A stretch of 24,034 nt of DNA, taken from positions 1-24,034 of the forward strand of contig CANRQD010000008.1 in assembly GCA_947632685.1 (NCBI GenBank), in the 5' to 3' direction. The translations under genes were made by a program, and so were the position numbers. Of this stretch, positions 9,036-16,011 are shown in pieces; the first letter of the stretch is position 1, and each line of letters starts with the position of its first letter. The DNA is from an uncultured Bacilli bacterium. GTDB lineage: Bacteria; Bacillota_I; Bacilli_A; RF39; UBA660. Under the pieces are notes generated by a model. The model made no database searches and was not told where the DNA came from. It saw only the letters and a program-made list of their open reading frames with translations.

Positions 9036-9056
9036 AAAAAAGGAGATTACTCTCCT
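9036..9056 (-). terminator. terminator-like hairpin abutting the trmL ribosome binding site
   Basis: Minus-strand RNA: AGGAGA (9051-9056), loop GUAA, UCUCCU (9041-9046), then a run ending in six U, then directly GGAGG of trmL. The 5' arm covers the last codons and stop of the upstream gene. The UCUCC arm could instead pair with the GGAGG site, so two exclusive structures are possible. Confidence 0.55.
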
Positions 9057-9565
9057 ACATTATTTTCTTTTAATACTTTTTCTATTTCACTAATCGTTAA
9101 TTTATTTTCTTTACTACCCTGTACCATATCAACTATAACACCATCTTTGAATACTATTAGTGCAGGATAATTATTTTTTAACTTATTTTTATATTTATAT
9201 GTATTATTAAAACTATCTGTAAATTTTTCTGTAGATGTATCACTTAAATTTACATAAGTAATTGCTTCTTCTAATGATTTTTTTTCAATTAATTTCTTAA
9301 AGTTTTTTTCAAATTTTCTACATACATCATTACTAGCAGTACATAAATATATTACTGTATCTGAATTTTCTTGTATATAATGATCAGCTTCATCACTATT
9401 TATTTCTAGTAATGTATCTCTAATAACAGGGATTTCTTTTTGATATTCATTATATGCTTTATACCAACTGTATAAATAATATATTAATAAAAATACCATA
9501 ATAAATATAATCATTAATATTACATAATTCTTTGTAGGTATCTTTCTCAATTCTTTTTTAGCCAT
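9047..9565 (-). CDS. membrane-anchored thioredoxin-like protein
   Basis: The 172-residue product has one N-terminal membrane helix (about 14-33) with a basic cytoplasmic tail, so the rest should face outward. From about 60 it shows a thioredoxin-type layout: DTVIYLCTASNDVC (69-82), then an alpha/beta stretch, then YPALIVFKDG with the expected cis-proline P134. The active-site-like cysteines C75 and C82 are six residues apart instead of the usual CXXC, so classical dithiol exchange is uncertain. The start at 9565 has a GGGAGAG site about seven bases upstream. An in-frame GTG at 9598 is rejected because it precedes that site. It lies between the large U32 gene (66 bases upstream) and trmL, probably in one transcript. 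Confidence 0.7.
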   Translation of the reverse strand: MAKKELRKIPTKNYVILMIIFIMVFLLIYYLYSWYKAYNEYQKEIPVIRDTLLEINSDEADHYIQENSDTVIYLCTASNDVCRKFEKNFKKLIEKKSLEEAITYVNLSDTSTEKFTDSFNNTYKYKNKLKNNYPALIVFKDGVIVDMVQGSKENKLTISEIEKVLKENNVGE

Positions 9566-9631
9566 ACGACCACTCTCCCTATAATTATATTTTATCACAT
9601 ATTTAACATAATTAGTAATAATAAAATAATA

Positions 9632-11779
9632 TTATGTAAACTTTTTTACAGTATCAATAATTTTATATTCATCTTCATCATAAAAATCTAATCTTTTAAT
9701 ATATTTAAATTTATATAAACGATCTTCTTTTTTATAGTTTAAAATATGAGTTAAATTATTTTTATAAAATACCTTAAAACATCTTTTTCTCTTATCAATT
9801 AAATCATAATTATAATTTTCTTCTATGTTTAAAATATTACCTTTTATAATCATATTTTCCACTCTACCATATGCTAATACTTCTAAAGGAGGAATAAAGT
9901 CAAATTTATCTATAAAATTATTATATAAACATTCTATTTCAGAACTATTTAATTCCGTAGAAACTGGAATATTTTTTAATCCATTTAACAATAAATAATA
10001 TGCAGTATAAATATTATATACATTTAGTGAATAGTTACCTATTAAATTCTTATTATTAAAATCTAAATATTCACTTATAACACTATTATTTACTATATTA
10101 GATTCTATATTAAATTTATTTCTATCTAACATATAATATACCTTATCATTATCTTTATACCTATTATATAAATTTATATCATTAATATAAATTCTTTTAA
10201 AATTTAAATTAAGACACGCTAGTAGTTGCTTTTCATTATAAATACTACATACCAAGTAATTATTATCAGCATTATTTAGTTTTTCAAATATTACTTTATT
10301 ACTTATTACTTTTCTTTTACTATAACTTCTTTTATTAATTAATTCTTCTACTGCTTTCCTTCTTAATTCATTTATTTCTTTTATAGCTATAAATATATTA
10401 TTTGAAATATCTATCGTAATATTATTACATTTAAATGGAGTATTTCCTAATTTCAATAAATGCTTTTTTATATCTTCTTTTTCTATTGGATAATTTTTAG
10501 CAGATAAAACGACATTTCCTTCTACTTCTACTTTATTACAATTATCTTCTAATATGACTTTTATTTTTTTATTTTCAATACCTTTAAAATATATCTTTAT
10601 ATCAATTTTTTTTAAATTATATTTTTTTAATGAATTTATTAGTTTACTGTCTTGAGTTTTATATACTTTATCTTTAGTAGTTAAACCAATTTTATTATCT
10701 ATATATACAATATCATTTGATGAAGAAATTAAGTTATTATTTTGATTATATAAATAATTAACTATTAAACCTTTTCCACTTTCTTTAAATCTAATCCCAT
10801 CAAATTGATTTAAACATCTTGTTAATTTTATTTTTATTTTATCTTTATTAATATCTATAACTTTACCTATTTCTAAGCCTATATGATTAGGAGTATCAAT
10901 ATTCATTATAGATTTACTATTAAATAAATGACCTTCAGTAAAGTTTCTATTATAAATTGTTTTTAATTTATCTAATTCTTCTTCTATATTAAACTCTTCT
11001 TTATCAATTAATTTTCTATAAAACTTTGTTATAAAGCCGACATATTCAGGACTTTTCATTCTTCCTTCTATTTTAAAACTTTTTATATTACTTTTTAATA
11101 ATCTATCAAAATTATAACTGGTATTTAATTCCTTAGTACTTAGTAAATATTTATCTTTTACTATAACTTTATTATCCTTTAATAAATCATATTTTAAGCG
11201 ACAACTTCCAGCGCATTCTCCTCGATTACCACTACGATTTCCTATCATACTACTCATTAGACAATTACCTGAATATGATATACATAAAGCTCCATGAATA
11301 AATACTTCAAGTTCAATTGGAACATCTATTTTTTCTATTTCTTCTAAAGTTAATTCACGTGATAATACTACTCTTTTTACTCCTAAATTATAAAACATTT
11401 TAATAGTATCTATACTAGAGTTATTAGCTTGTGTTGATGCATGTATTTCTAATTCTGGATACATTCTTCTTACTAAATTAATCATACCAAAATCTTGCAT
11501 TAAAATAGCATCTACTCCATTTGAATATAAAAAATAAACTTGCTTTAAAAATTCTTCTACTTCATAATCTTTTACTAAAGTATTCATTGTTACATATATC
11601 TTTACTCCATATAAATGAGCCGTTTTTATAGCCGTTATTACCTCTTCATTAGAAAAGTTATTAGAATACGCTCTAGCACCAAACTGTTTTAATCCCAAAT
11701 AAACAGCATCCGCTCCATTATGAATAGCTTGATATAAACATTCCATATCTCCTGCAGGTGACAATAATTCATGTACCAT
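9632..11779 (-). CDS. large U32-family protein, RlhA-like (probable RNA hydroxylase)
   Basis: The 715-residue product begins with the U32 domain: ELLSPAGDMECLYQAIHNGADAVYLG, HASTQANNSS (113-122), and the signature IHGALCISYSGNCLMSS (161-177) with cysteines C166, C173, C189 and C193. SFKIEGRMKSPEYV follows near 230. Related U32 proteins (UbiU/UbiV, TrhP, RlhA) use conserved cysteines for an iron-sulfur cluster and act in oxygen-independent hydroxylation; E. coli RlhA makes ho5C2501 in 23S rRNA. The long C-terminal part (about 370 onwards) fits the longer, DUF3656-containing U32 group, and is Asn/Lys-rich here. The original peptidase label is doubtful. ATG 11779 is chosen over an in-frame GTG at 11788 because AGAGGTGG lies five bases upstream. 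The rRNA target is inferred from family only. Confidence 0.85.
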   Translation of the reverse strand: MVHELLSPAGDMECLYQAIHNGADAVYLGLKQFGARAYSNNFSNEEVITAIKTAHLYGVKIYVTMNTLVKDYEVEEFLKQVYFLYSNGVDAILMQDFGMINLVRRMYPELEIHASTQANNSSIDTIKMFYNLGVKRVVLSRELTLEEIEKIDVPIELEVFIHGALCISYSGNCLMSSMIGNRSGNRGECAGSCRLKYDLLKDNKVIVKDKYLLSTKELNTSYNFDRLLKSNIKSFKIEGRMKSPEYVGFITKFYRKLIDKEEFNIEEELDKLKTIYNRNFTEGHLFNSKSIMNIDTPNHIGLEIGKVIDINKDKIKIKLTRCLNQFDGIRFKESGKGLIVNYLYNQNNNLISSSNDIVYIDNKIGLTTKDKVYKTQDSKLINSLKKYNLKKIDIKIYFKGIENKKIKVILEDNCNKVEVEGNVVLSAKNYPIEKEDIKKHLLKLGNTPFKCNNITIDISNNIFIAIKEINELRRKAVEELINKRSYSKRKVISNKVIFEKLNNADNNYLVCSIYNEKQLLACLNLNFKRIYINDINLYNRYKDNDKVYYMLDRNKFNIESNIVNNSVISEYLDFNNKNLIGNYSLNVYNIYTAYYLLLNGLKNIPVSTELNSSEIECLYNNFIDKFDFIPPLEVLAYGRVENMIIKGNILNIEENYNYDLIDKRKRCFKVFYKNNLTHILNYKKEDRLYKFKYIKRLDFYDEDEYKIIDTVKKFT

Positions 11780-11841
11780 AATATCCACCTCTATTTATAT
11801 CTATAATAACATATTACAAGTTAAATATAAATTATTTAAAC

Positions 11842-11858
11842 ATATATTTTATTATGAA
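11842..11858 (+). promoter_or_regulatory. shared start-proximal element, copy 1 (candidate leaderless promoter)
   Basis: ATATATTTTATTATGAA, in which ATG is the start of the first small membrane paralog, recurs exactly at 12536-12552 before the second. It has no Shine-Dalgarno. TATATT ends five bases before ATG, which would place transcription start at or near the start codon. No clear -35 box was found. Confidence 0.5.
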
Positions 11859-12213
11859 TAGTAACAATGAATATTTAATAAAAAGACTTAATTTTGAAAA
11901 CCTAATATGGATAGTATTTATAATAATATCTTTATTTGATATTTATGGCGATGAATTAATAAAGAAAAATTTACGTTATAATGATAAAATAGCTTTAACA
12001 AAAGCCAATAAAGTTTTCTTAAATATAACTATATTTTCCATATTAATATATATTTATTTTTTTATAAGAAATTATAGTGATTATAAAAGATATAAAAACA
12101 AAAGCTATGAAGTAAGACTTATAGGAAGTACTTTTATTTTGATTGGAACTTTATGTTTCTTATATTTTCAAGTTAAAAATAATGATCCAGTGGATTCAAC
12201 GTCCAATGTCTGA
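11854..12213 (+). CDS. small membrane protein, paralog A of a flanking pair
   Basis: This 119-residue product is on the plus strand, against nearly all neighbours. It shows three hydrophobic segments (about 17-31, 52-72, 90-105). It is clearly related to the protein at 12548-12916: shared ENxIWI near the N-terminus, the IYIYFFI helix, and GSTxILI in the last helix. I do not recognise the family. It starts without a Shine-Dalgarno, right after a 17-base string shared with its paralog. Its 3' end overlaps the convergent 99-residue gene by 18 bases. It is divergent from the large U32 gene, 74 bases between starts. A membrane role is certain from composition; anything further would be guesswork. 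Confidence 0.7.
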   Translation: MNSNNEYLIKRLNFENLIWIVFIIISLFDIYGDELIKKNLRYNDKIALTKANKVFLNITIFSILIYIYFFIRNYSDYKRYKNKSYEVRLIGSTFILIGTLCFLYFQVKNNDPVDSTSNV

Positions 12214-12495
12214 TTTTAATTCTTCTATTTCTTTATTTAGCGCATCTACCATTTTTTTTAACAATTTTATACTTTGCTCACTACTCATATTATTCATATT
12301 ATTCATATTATTCCCATTTCTTTCTGCTTGAACTTGTTTATAGAATGCATTTGTACATAGAACTTGTGCAGTTAACATTAACCAGTTACCTAAAGCATTT
12401 TGTTCATTAGCAGTTAAATCATCTATTAATAAATAACCAACAACTACTGCACTAAATGAAAATAATTTAGGGGAAATATTAGGAATAATATTCAT
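12196..12495 (-). CDS. small hypothetical protein between two paralogs
   Basis: This 99-residue protein has one or two hydrophobic segments at about 12-27 and 38-52 (VVVGYLLIDDLTANEQNALGNWLMLTAQVL). An Asn/Met repeat NNMNNMNNM (62-70) follows, then a charged coiled-coil-like tail (74-99) rich in Leu, Lys and Glu. The start has an AGGTGAT-type ribosome site (ATAGGTGAT then TAT before ATG). It lies between two plus-strand paralogs, convergent with one (18-base overlap) and divergent from the other (52 bases). The arrangement suggests a three-gene unit, perhaps a membrane complex. I do not recognise the family. Confidence 0.65.
   Translation of the reverse strand: MNIIPNISPKLFSFSAVVVGYLLIDDLTANEQNALGNWLMLTAQVLCTNAFYKQVQAERNGNNMNNMNNMSSEQSIKLLKKMVDALNKEIEELKSDIGR
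12286..12312 (-). repeat. in-frame 9-bp tandem repeat (3 copies)
   Basis: CATATTATT on the plus strand occurs three times without a mismatch, encoding Asn-Asn-Met repeats in the 99-residue protein. Gain or loss of a unit would keep the frame, so length variation between strains is likely. Confidence 0.85.
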
Positions 12496-12535
12496 ATAAT
12501 CACCTATATAATATTATATTATTAAAAACTTTAGA

Positions 12536-12552
12536 ATATATTTTATTATGAA
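12536..12552 (+). promoter_or_regulatory. shared start-proximal element, copy 2 (candidate leaderless promoter)
   Basis: This is identical over 17 bases to the element at 11842-11858 and again places ATG five bases after TATATT with no Shine-Dalgarno. The similarity fades quickly upstream, so it may be a conserved functional site and not just leftover duplication. Confidence 0.5.
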
Positions 12553-12916
12553 CGAAACTTATAAAAGATTAAACCAAATAAATACAGAAAATAAAATATG
12601 GATTATTTATCTTTTAATAATTGGATTAAGTTATTATAGTAATTATTTTGAAAAAAATTATTTTTTATATGGAAATAATTATGATAAAGAAAAATATCGT
12701 AAAATAACTATATTTATTTTTAGTATTGCCGTTATAATTTATTTATATTTTTTTATAGATAGTTATAATGATTTATTAGAAAATAATAACAAAAAAAATA
12801 AAACTTATAGTGAATTAAGTTTTCTTGGTTCCACTTTAATATTAATAAGTGGACTAATATTTTTATATATTGCAATAACTGATAAAGATATTGATGTTGA
12901 ACTTGCATTTAATTAA
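12548..12916 (+). CDS. small membrane protein, paralog B of a flanking pair
   Basis: This 122-residue protein has three hydrophobic segments (about 18-32, 51-70, 93-110) in the same layout as the protein at 11854-12213, and shares its ENKIWI, IYLYFFI and LGSTLILI stretches. Identity outside these is modest, so the duplication is not recent. It lacks a Shine-Dalgarno and starts just after the shared 17-base element. It ends about 35 bases before the rubrerythrin terminator, which is on the other strand, and no plus-strand terminator was seen. Family and function are unknown. Confidence 0.7.
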   Translation: MNETYKRLNQINTENKIWIIYLLIIGLSYYSNYFEKNYFLYGNNYDKEKYRKITIFIFSIAVIIYLYFFIDSYNDLLENNNKKNKTYSELSFLGSTLILISGLIFLYIAITDKDIDVELAFN

Positions 12917-12943
12917 TATATCATTGTTTCAGCTTCTATAAAA

Positions 12944-12965
12944 GAAAAAAACACTTTAAAAGTGT
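12944..12965 (-). terminator. intrinsic terminator of rubrerythrin
   Basis: The minus-strand RNA has the ACACUUU/AAAGUGU inverted repeat (arms 12959-12965 and 12951-12957) followed by seven U. It lies right after the rubrerythrin stop. The inner pairs would open to give a workable loop. Confidence 0.7.
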
Positions 12966-12972
12966 CTTAATT

Positions 12973-13512
12973 CTAATAATTTTCTGCTTTAACCTCAAAA
13001 TATGCTTTAGGATGAGCACAAACTGGACATACTTCTGGAGCTTTTTTTCCAATAACAATATGACCACAGTTACGACATTTCCAAATTGTATCTCCATCTT
13101 TAGAAAATACAAGTCCTTTATCCATATTTTCAATAAGTTTACGATATCTTTCTTCGTGTTCTTTTTCTATTTTTCCAACTGCTTCAAAAAGATTAGCTAA
13201 ACGAGTAAATCCTTCTTCTTTTGCAGTTTTAGCGAATTCATCATACATATCAGTCCATTCATAGTTTTCACCATCTGCTGCAGCATGTAAGTTATCAATA
13301 GTTGAAGGTATTTCTCCACCATTTAATTCTTTAAACCACATCTTTGCATGCTCTTTCTCATTATCTGCTGTTTCTAAAAATATTGCAGCAATTTGCTCAT
13401 ATCCTTCCTTTTTTGCTTTACTAGCAAAATAAGTATACTTATTTCTAGCTTGAGATTCTCCTGCAAAAGCAGTCATTAAATTTTGTTCAGTTTTACTTCC
13501 TTTTAATTCCAT
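12973..13512 (-). CDS. rbr: rubrerythrin
   Basis: The 179-residue protein has the normal length and both domains. The N-terminal four-helix diiron domain has ligands E19 and the EXXH motifs at E52-H55 and E116-H119. The C-terminal rubredoxin domain has C146, C149, C162 and C165 (WKCRNCG, VCPVCAHP). Rubrerythrins reduce hydrogen peroxide in the cytoplasm of anaerobes, taking electrons from rubredoxin or NADH-linked reductases. It is a single gene with its own terminator. AAGGAAGGAAG precedes the start. A TATAAT box (13550-13555) with a weak -35 overlapping the prepilin stop may be its promoter. No PerR-type operator was recognised. Confidence 0.95.
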   Translation of the reverse strand: MELKGSKTEQNLMTAFAGESQARNKYTYFASKAKKEGYEQIAAIFLETADNEKEHAKMWFKELNGGEIPSTIDNLHAAADGENYEWTDMYDEFAKTAKEEGFTRLANLFEAVGKIEKEHEERYRKLIENMDKGLVFSKDGDTIWKCRNCGHIVIGKKAPEVCPVCAHPKAYFEVKAENY

Positions 13513-13572
13513 ACATTTACTTCCTTCCTTCTTTATAATTTACTTTTTTATTATAACATAATTTTATTTTTT

Positions 13573-13992
13573 TTAACAGCTTATCTGACTTTTACCCTCT
13601 TTTGCTAACTCAGTATTTGTATTATAAACATCTTTTCCATTTGCTTTACATATAACAACTACTTCGTATTTAACTACATTATTTGAATTTTTAGTAGCAC
13701 ATACATATGAATTAGTACAATCAACATTTTTATCATTATAAGCTTCTATTATACCATTTAAATCACTATATTTTATTTTTACTTTTTGGTTATTATATTG
13801 AAATAAATCCCTTTTATTTGTATCAACATATAATATAGCCCCATTATGAAGTACTTTTCCATAAGTCTTATATTTTTCATCCTCATGATCTGATTTCAAT
13901 TTTGTAATTGCTGGAAATGCTAACATAGAAATTATTCCCATTAAAGCAATAGTCACCACTAATTCTGTTAAAGTAAAACCCTTTGTATTCAT
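13573..13992 (-). CDS. orphan type IV prepilin-like protein
   Basis: This 139-residue product has a textbook class III leader: MNTKG cut before F, then FTLTELVV with Glu at +5, and an 18-residue hydrophobic helix ending in AFPAI. The rest is a small globular domain with four cysteines in the C-terminal half (VDCTNSYVC, ICKA, final SC), which could form disulfide bonds. It would be processed by a prepilin peptidase and assembled into a pilus or competence pseudopilus, or serve as a minor pilin. No assembly ATPase, peptidase or platform gene is nearby. It has its own promoter and a GGTGAT ribosome site. Confidence 0.85.
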   Translation of the reverse strand: MNTKGFTLTELVVTIALMGIISMLAFPAITKLKSDHEDEKYKTYGKVLHNGAILYVDTNKRDLFQYNNQKVKIKYSDLNGIIEAYNDKNVDCTNSYVCATKNSNNVVKYEVVVICKANGKDVYNTNTELAKEGKSQISC

Positions 13993-14008
13993 ATTATCAC
14001 CTATCTTA

Positions 14009-14037
14009 ATTATACATTTTTATTCATTATAAAACAA
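14009..14037 (-). promoter_or_regulatory. promoter of the prepilin gene
   Basis: On the minus strand TTGTTT (14032-14037), 17 bases, TATAAT (14009-14014), with the start codon about 16 bases downstream of the -10 box. It lies in the 88-base divergent gap shared with the plus-strand Cys-rich gene. Confidence 0.55.
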
Positions 14038-14080
14038 TAGCAATTAATAAAATAAAACATAAACTATTATAGGTGATACT

Positions 14081-14302
14081 ATGAAATTTAAGAATCCAAA
14101 ACATAACCTATTTTGTAACTGTAGTGCTTGCAAACAAAAAAGAAGAGGAAGTCTCTTTTATTTATCATTGATATTAATTTTCTTAGTAATAACTTTTTAT
14201 CAAGCTTTAATTCTTATTTTTATTACAACAAGATTAAATGCAGTTATTTTATTTATTGAATTCATTATGATATTCTTCCTGTTGTTCTTCATTTTCCTTT
14301 AA
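14081..14302 (+). CDS. small Cys-motif membrane protein
   Basis: This 73-residue protein has a basic N-terminus with a C-N-C-S-A-C motif (residues 12-17) and then two strongly hydrophobic helices (about 26-49 and 53-73) up to the C-terminus. The three closely spaced cysteines could bind metal or be lipid- or redox-modified. AGGTGAT lies three bases before ATG, and a plus-strand terminator begins at the stop codon, so this is a real transcription unit even though its end overlaps the convergent ysxE-like gene by 54 bases. I do not recognise it. Confidence 0.6.
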   Translation: MKFKNPKHNLFCNCSACKQKRRGSLFYLSLILIFLVITFYQALILIFITTRLNAVILFIEFIMIFFLLFFIFL

Positions 14303-15160
14303 AACAAAATTCCTTGTTTTTTCAACATATTTAACTACTTTATTAACATTTATGCAATTTTTATAATTACTACTTGTAAATGTAATTTTATCTGGTATTG
14401 ATATTAATGCTAAAAATAAAAGTTTTTCATCTTTTGTATAACAGAATCTAGATTTATATATTTCAAATAATGTAGACATTTCTAAATCCATATAATCATG
14501 TTTATAAAAATATAAAAAGTCATATATTGGAATATCTCTTTTACAATTATTCCAGCTAATTAATGATTTTTGATTTCCTATAATAAAATGTTCAATACAT
14601 GGTTTATTATGAAGAAGAACTATTCTTTCTTTTTTTTGTTTTATTTTATATTCATACCATTCTTCTAATTTTATTTTTGAATATGCTAAAGCTGAATATA
14701 TTAATGATATATTTCTAATTAATAAATATTCACCTGGTGACATATATATTTTTTGTTCTATTACATCTTGCATATCATGATAATAGTGATCTAAATACAA
14801 TATTTGTTGTTGATACTTTTCATATATTTCTTTTACTTTATCTATTTTTACTTCTTTGAAATATGTAGTTTTATTATGAAGCAGACTAAGTACATAAACA
14901 AGTTCAATTCCCTTTTCTTGGTTAGGTATTTCTATTTCATTTATATAAGGATACACTTCATAATTATCAAAAGCTTCTCTTTCTAATATATAATTAAAGT
15001 TTTTACTTGTTAAATACTTATATAAATCTTTATCGTAATTATTACTTTTCTTTATTATATATTTTCCCTTATCTGTATCTATTATTTTTATATTATTTTT
15101 TTCTTCATAACTTCTCACATTTAAATTATATTTTTCAATAAATTTTTTTATATTATTCAT
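14249..15160 (-). CDS. ysxE: YsxE-like spore coat protein (CotS family, degenerate kinase fold)
   Basis: This 303-residue protein follows spoVID with an 8-base overlap, the position of ysxE in B. subtilis. It looks like an aminoglycoside-phosphotransferase-type fold: a small N-lobe with GKYIIKKS (lysine near the ATP position), a central helical region, and LLHNKPCIEHFIIG followed by ISWNN, which stands where active kinases have HGDxxxxN and IDW. Key catalytic residues appear altered, as in CotS-family coat proteins, so it is probably structural. The assignment rests on context plus overall layout more than on strong motif identity. ATG 15160 is chosen; an adjacent TTG at 15163 is possible. 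No Shine-Dalgarno is evident, so translation is probably coupled to spoVID. Confidence 0.65.
   Translation of the reverse strand: MNNIKKFIEKYNLNVRSYEEKNNIKIIDTDKGKYIIKKSNNYDKDLYKYLTSKNFNYILEREAFDNYEVYPYINEIEIPNQEKGIELVYVLSLLHNKTTYFKEVKIDKVKEIYEKYQQQILYLDHYYHDMQDVIEQKIYMSPGEYLLIRNISLIYSALAYSKIKLEEWYEYKIKQKKERIVLLHNKPCIEHFIIGNQKSLISWNNCKRDIPIYDFLYFYKHDYMDLEMSTLFEIYKSRFCYTKDEKLLFLALISIPDKITFTSSNYKNCINVNKVVKYVEKTRNFVLKENEEQQEEYHNEFNK
14301..14322 (+). terminator. intrinsic terminator of the small Cys-motif gene
   Basis: AAAACAA (14301-14307), loop AATTCC plus flanking base, TTGTTTT (14314-14320) and two more T. It starts inside the stop codon of the plus-strand gene and lies within the coding sequence of the ysxE-like gene on the other strand. 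Confidence 0.55.
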
Positions 15161-15959
15161 CAAGTGCTTGTGGTATTACGATTTTTGAACCTATTTCTAT
15201 ATTATTTAAATCATTATAATTACTTAATTCTTCTTTAGTTACTTTATATTTATCCATTATATTTTCTATTGTATCTTCTTTTCTAAATATGTAAATTGAA
15301 TATGTAGTAAATGTTTCTTCTGCTTCATTTAATACTTCAAATAATGATGAAATATTTTTCTTTTTTTCTTCTTTCATATTTTCTTTCTCCTCTATTTCTT
15401 TATTTTCATTTATTTCTAATATATTTTCACTATTTATTGGTTCAATATCTAATTCTTTTTCTTCTTTTGTGTCACCATCACATTCTCGTATACTATTATC
15501 TTCTTCATATAATCTTGAATCAATATTTTCAATTTTGGTATCTTCTGCTTCTAAATCTTCTTTATCTACTTGTTTTAATTTATCTATATCTTCTACTAAT
15601 TCAATTTCAATTTCATTTTCATCTTCAATTACTATTTCTTCAACTGCATCTATTAAAATATCTATATTACATTTTAATACATCATCATTTTTTATTTCAT
15701 AATGAAAATCATCTATAGATATCTTTGCATCCTTATAATCGACCTTTTCTGTTAATGAAATATCTACTGGCAAATCATATTTAAATTCTTCTTCTAACGT
15801 TGATGCTTCTGTCATTTTATAAGAACCATATACAGATAAGTTACCATCTATATTACTTTCATCAATAAATTTTAAATTATTGTCTATAGAAATAGATGAA
15901 ATTTCTCCTATCATACTAGGAAAATCAATTTCCTTTTCAAAAGAAATTATTTTTTTCAT
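15153..15959 (-). CDS. spoVID: SpoVID-like spore coat morphogenetic protein
   Basis: The 268-residue protein has the SpoVID N-terminal beta domain (about 5-108). It matches the B. subtilis protein in layout: FEKEIDFPSMIGEISSISID, LSVYGSY, a DLPVDISL segment corresponding to FPVDITI, and IDDFHYEI corresponding to IDAFDYQL. A long acidic linker (about 108-210) follows, then a LysM domain at the C-terminus (about 222-265, ending IEIGSKIVIPQ). SpoVID anchors coat layers to the spore surface and its LysM tail binds envelope material. B. subtilis SpoVID is about twice as long, so the middle is strongly shortened. Start 15959 has GAGGG upstream; ATG 15980 has none. It is directly followed by ysxE. 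A terminator hairpin separates it from the lon unit, and a candidate sigma-E promoter overlaps that hairpin. Confidence 0.85.
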   Translation of the reverse strand: MKKIISFEKEIDFPSMIGEISSISIDNNLKFIDESNIDGNLSVYGSYKMTEASTLEEEFKYDLPVDISLTEKVDYKDAKISIDDFHYEIKNDDVLKCNIDILIDAVEEIVIEDENEIEIELVEDIDKLKQVDKEDLEAEDTKIENIDSRLYEEDNSIRECDGDTKEEKELDIEPINSENILEINENKEIEEKENMKEEKKKNISSLFEVLNEAEETFTTYSIYIFRKEDTIENIMDKYKVTKEELSNYNDLNNIEIGSKIVIPQALDE

Positions 15960-15983
15960 AACTGTTCCCTCACTTTTCATTTA

Positions 15984-16011
15984 ATATTATGAAAAAAAAG
16001 AGAAAATATTC
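15984..16011 (-). promoter_or_regulatory. candidate sigma-E-type promoter of spoVID
   Basis: On the minus strand GAATATT (16005-16011) fits the sigma-E -35 consensus KMATATT in all positions. After 13 bases, CATAATAT (15984-15991) matches CATACAHT in six of eight. Usual spacing is about 14. spoVID is sigma-E-dependent in B. subtilis. The AT-rich background keeps this tentative. Confidence 0.4.

Noticed and set aside
12143..12331. 62-codon plus-strand frame across the end of paralog A and the 99-residue gene
   Set aside because: It overlaps two better-supported genes and its Ile/Leu/Phe content is what the complement of the Asn/Met and charged stretch would give.
12936..13133. 65-codon minus-strand frame
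   Set aside because: It is an alternative frame within the 3' end of rubrerythrin and its terminator; the rubredoxin cysteines fix the true frame.
15311..15718. Plus-strand frames opposite the spoVID linker (also 15469-15702)
   Set aside because: They are the complement of a Glu/Asp-rich linker, giving Leu/Phe/Ser-rich low-complexity products; spoVID is supported by domains at both ends.
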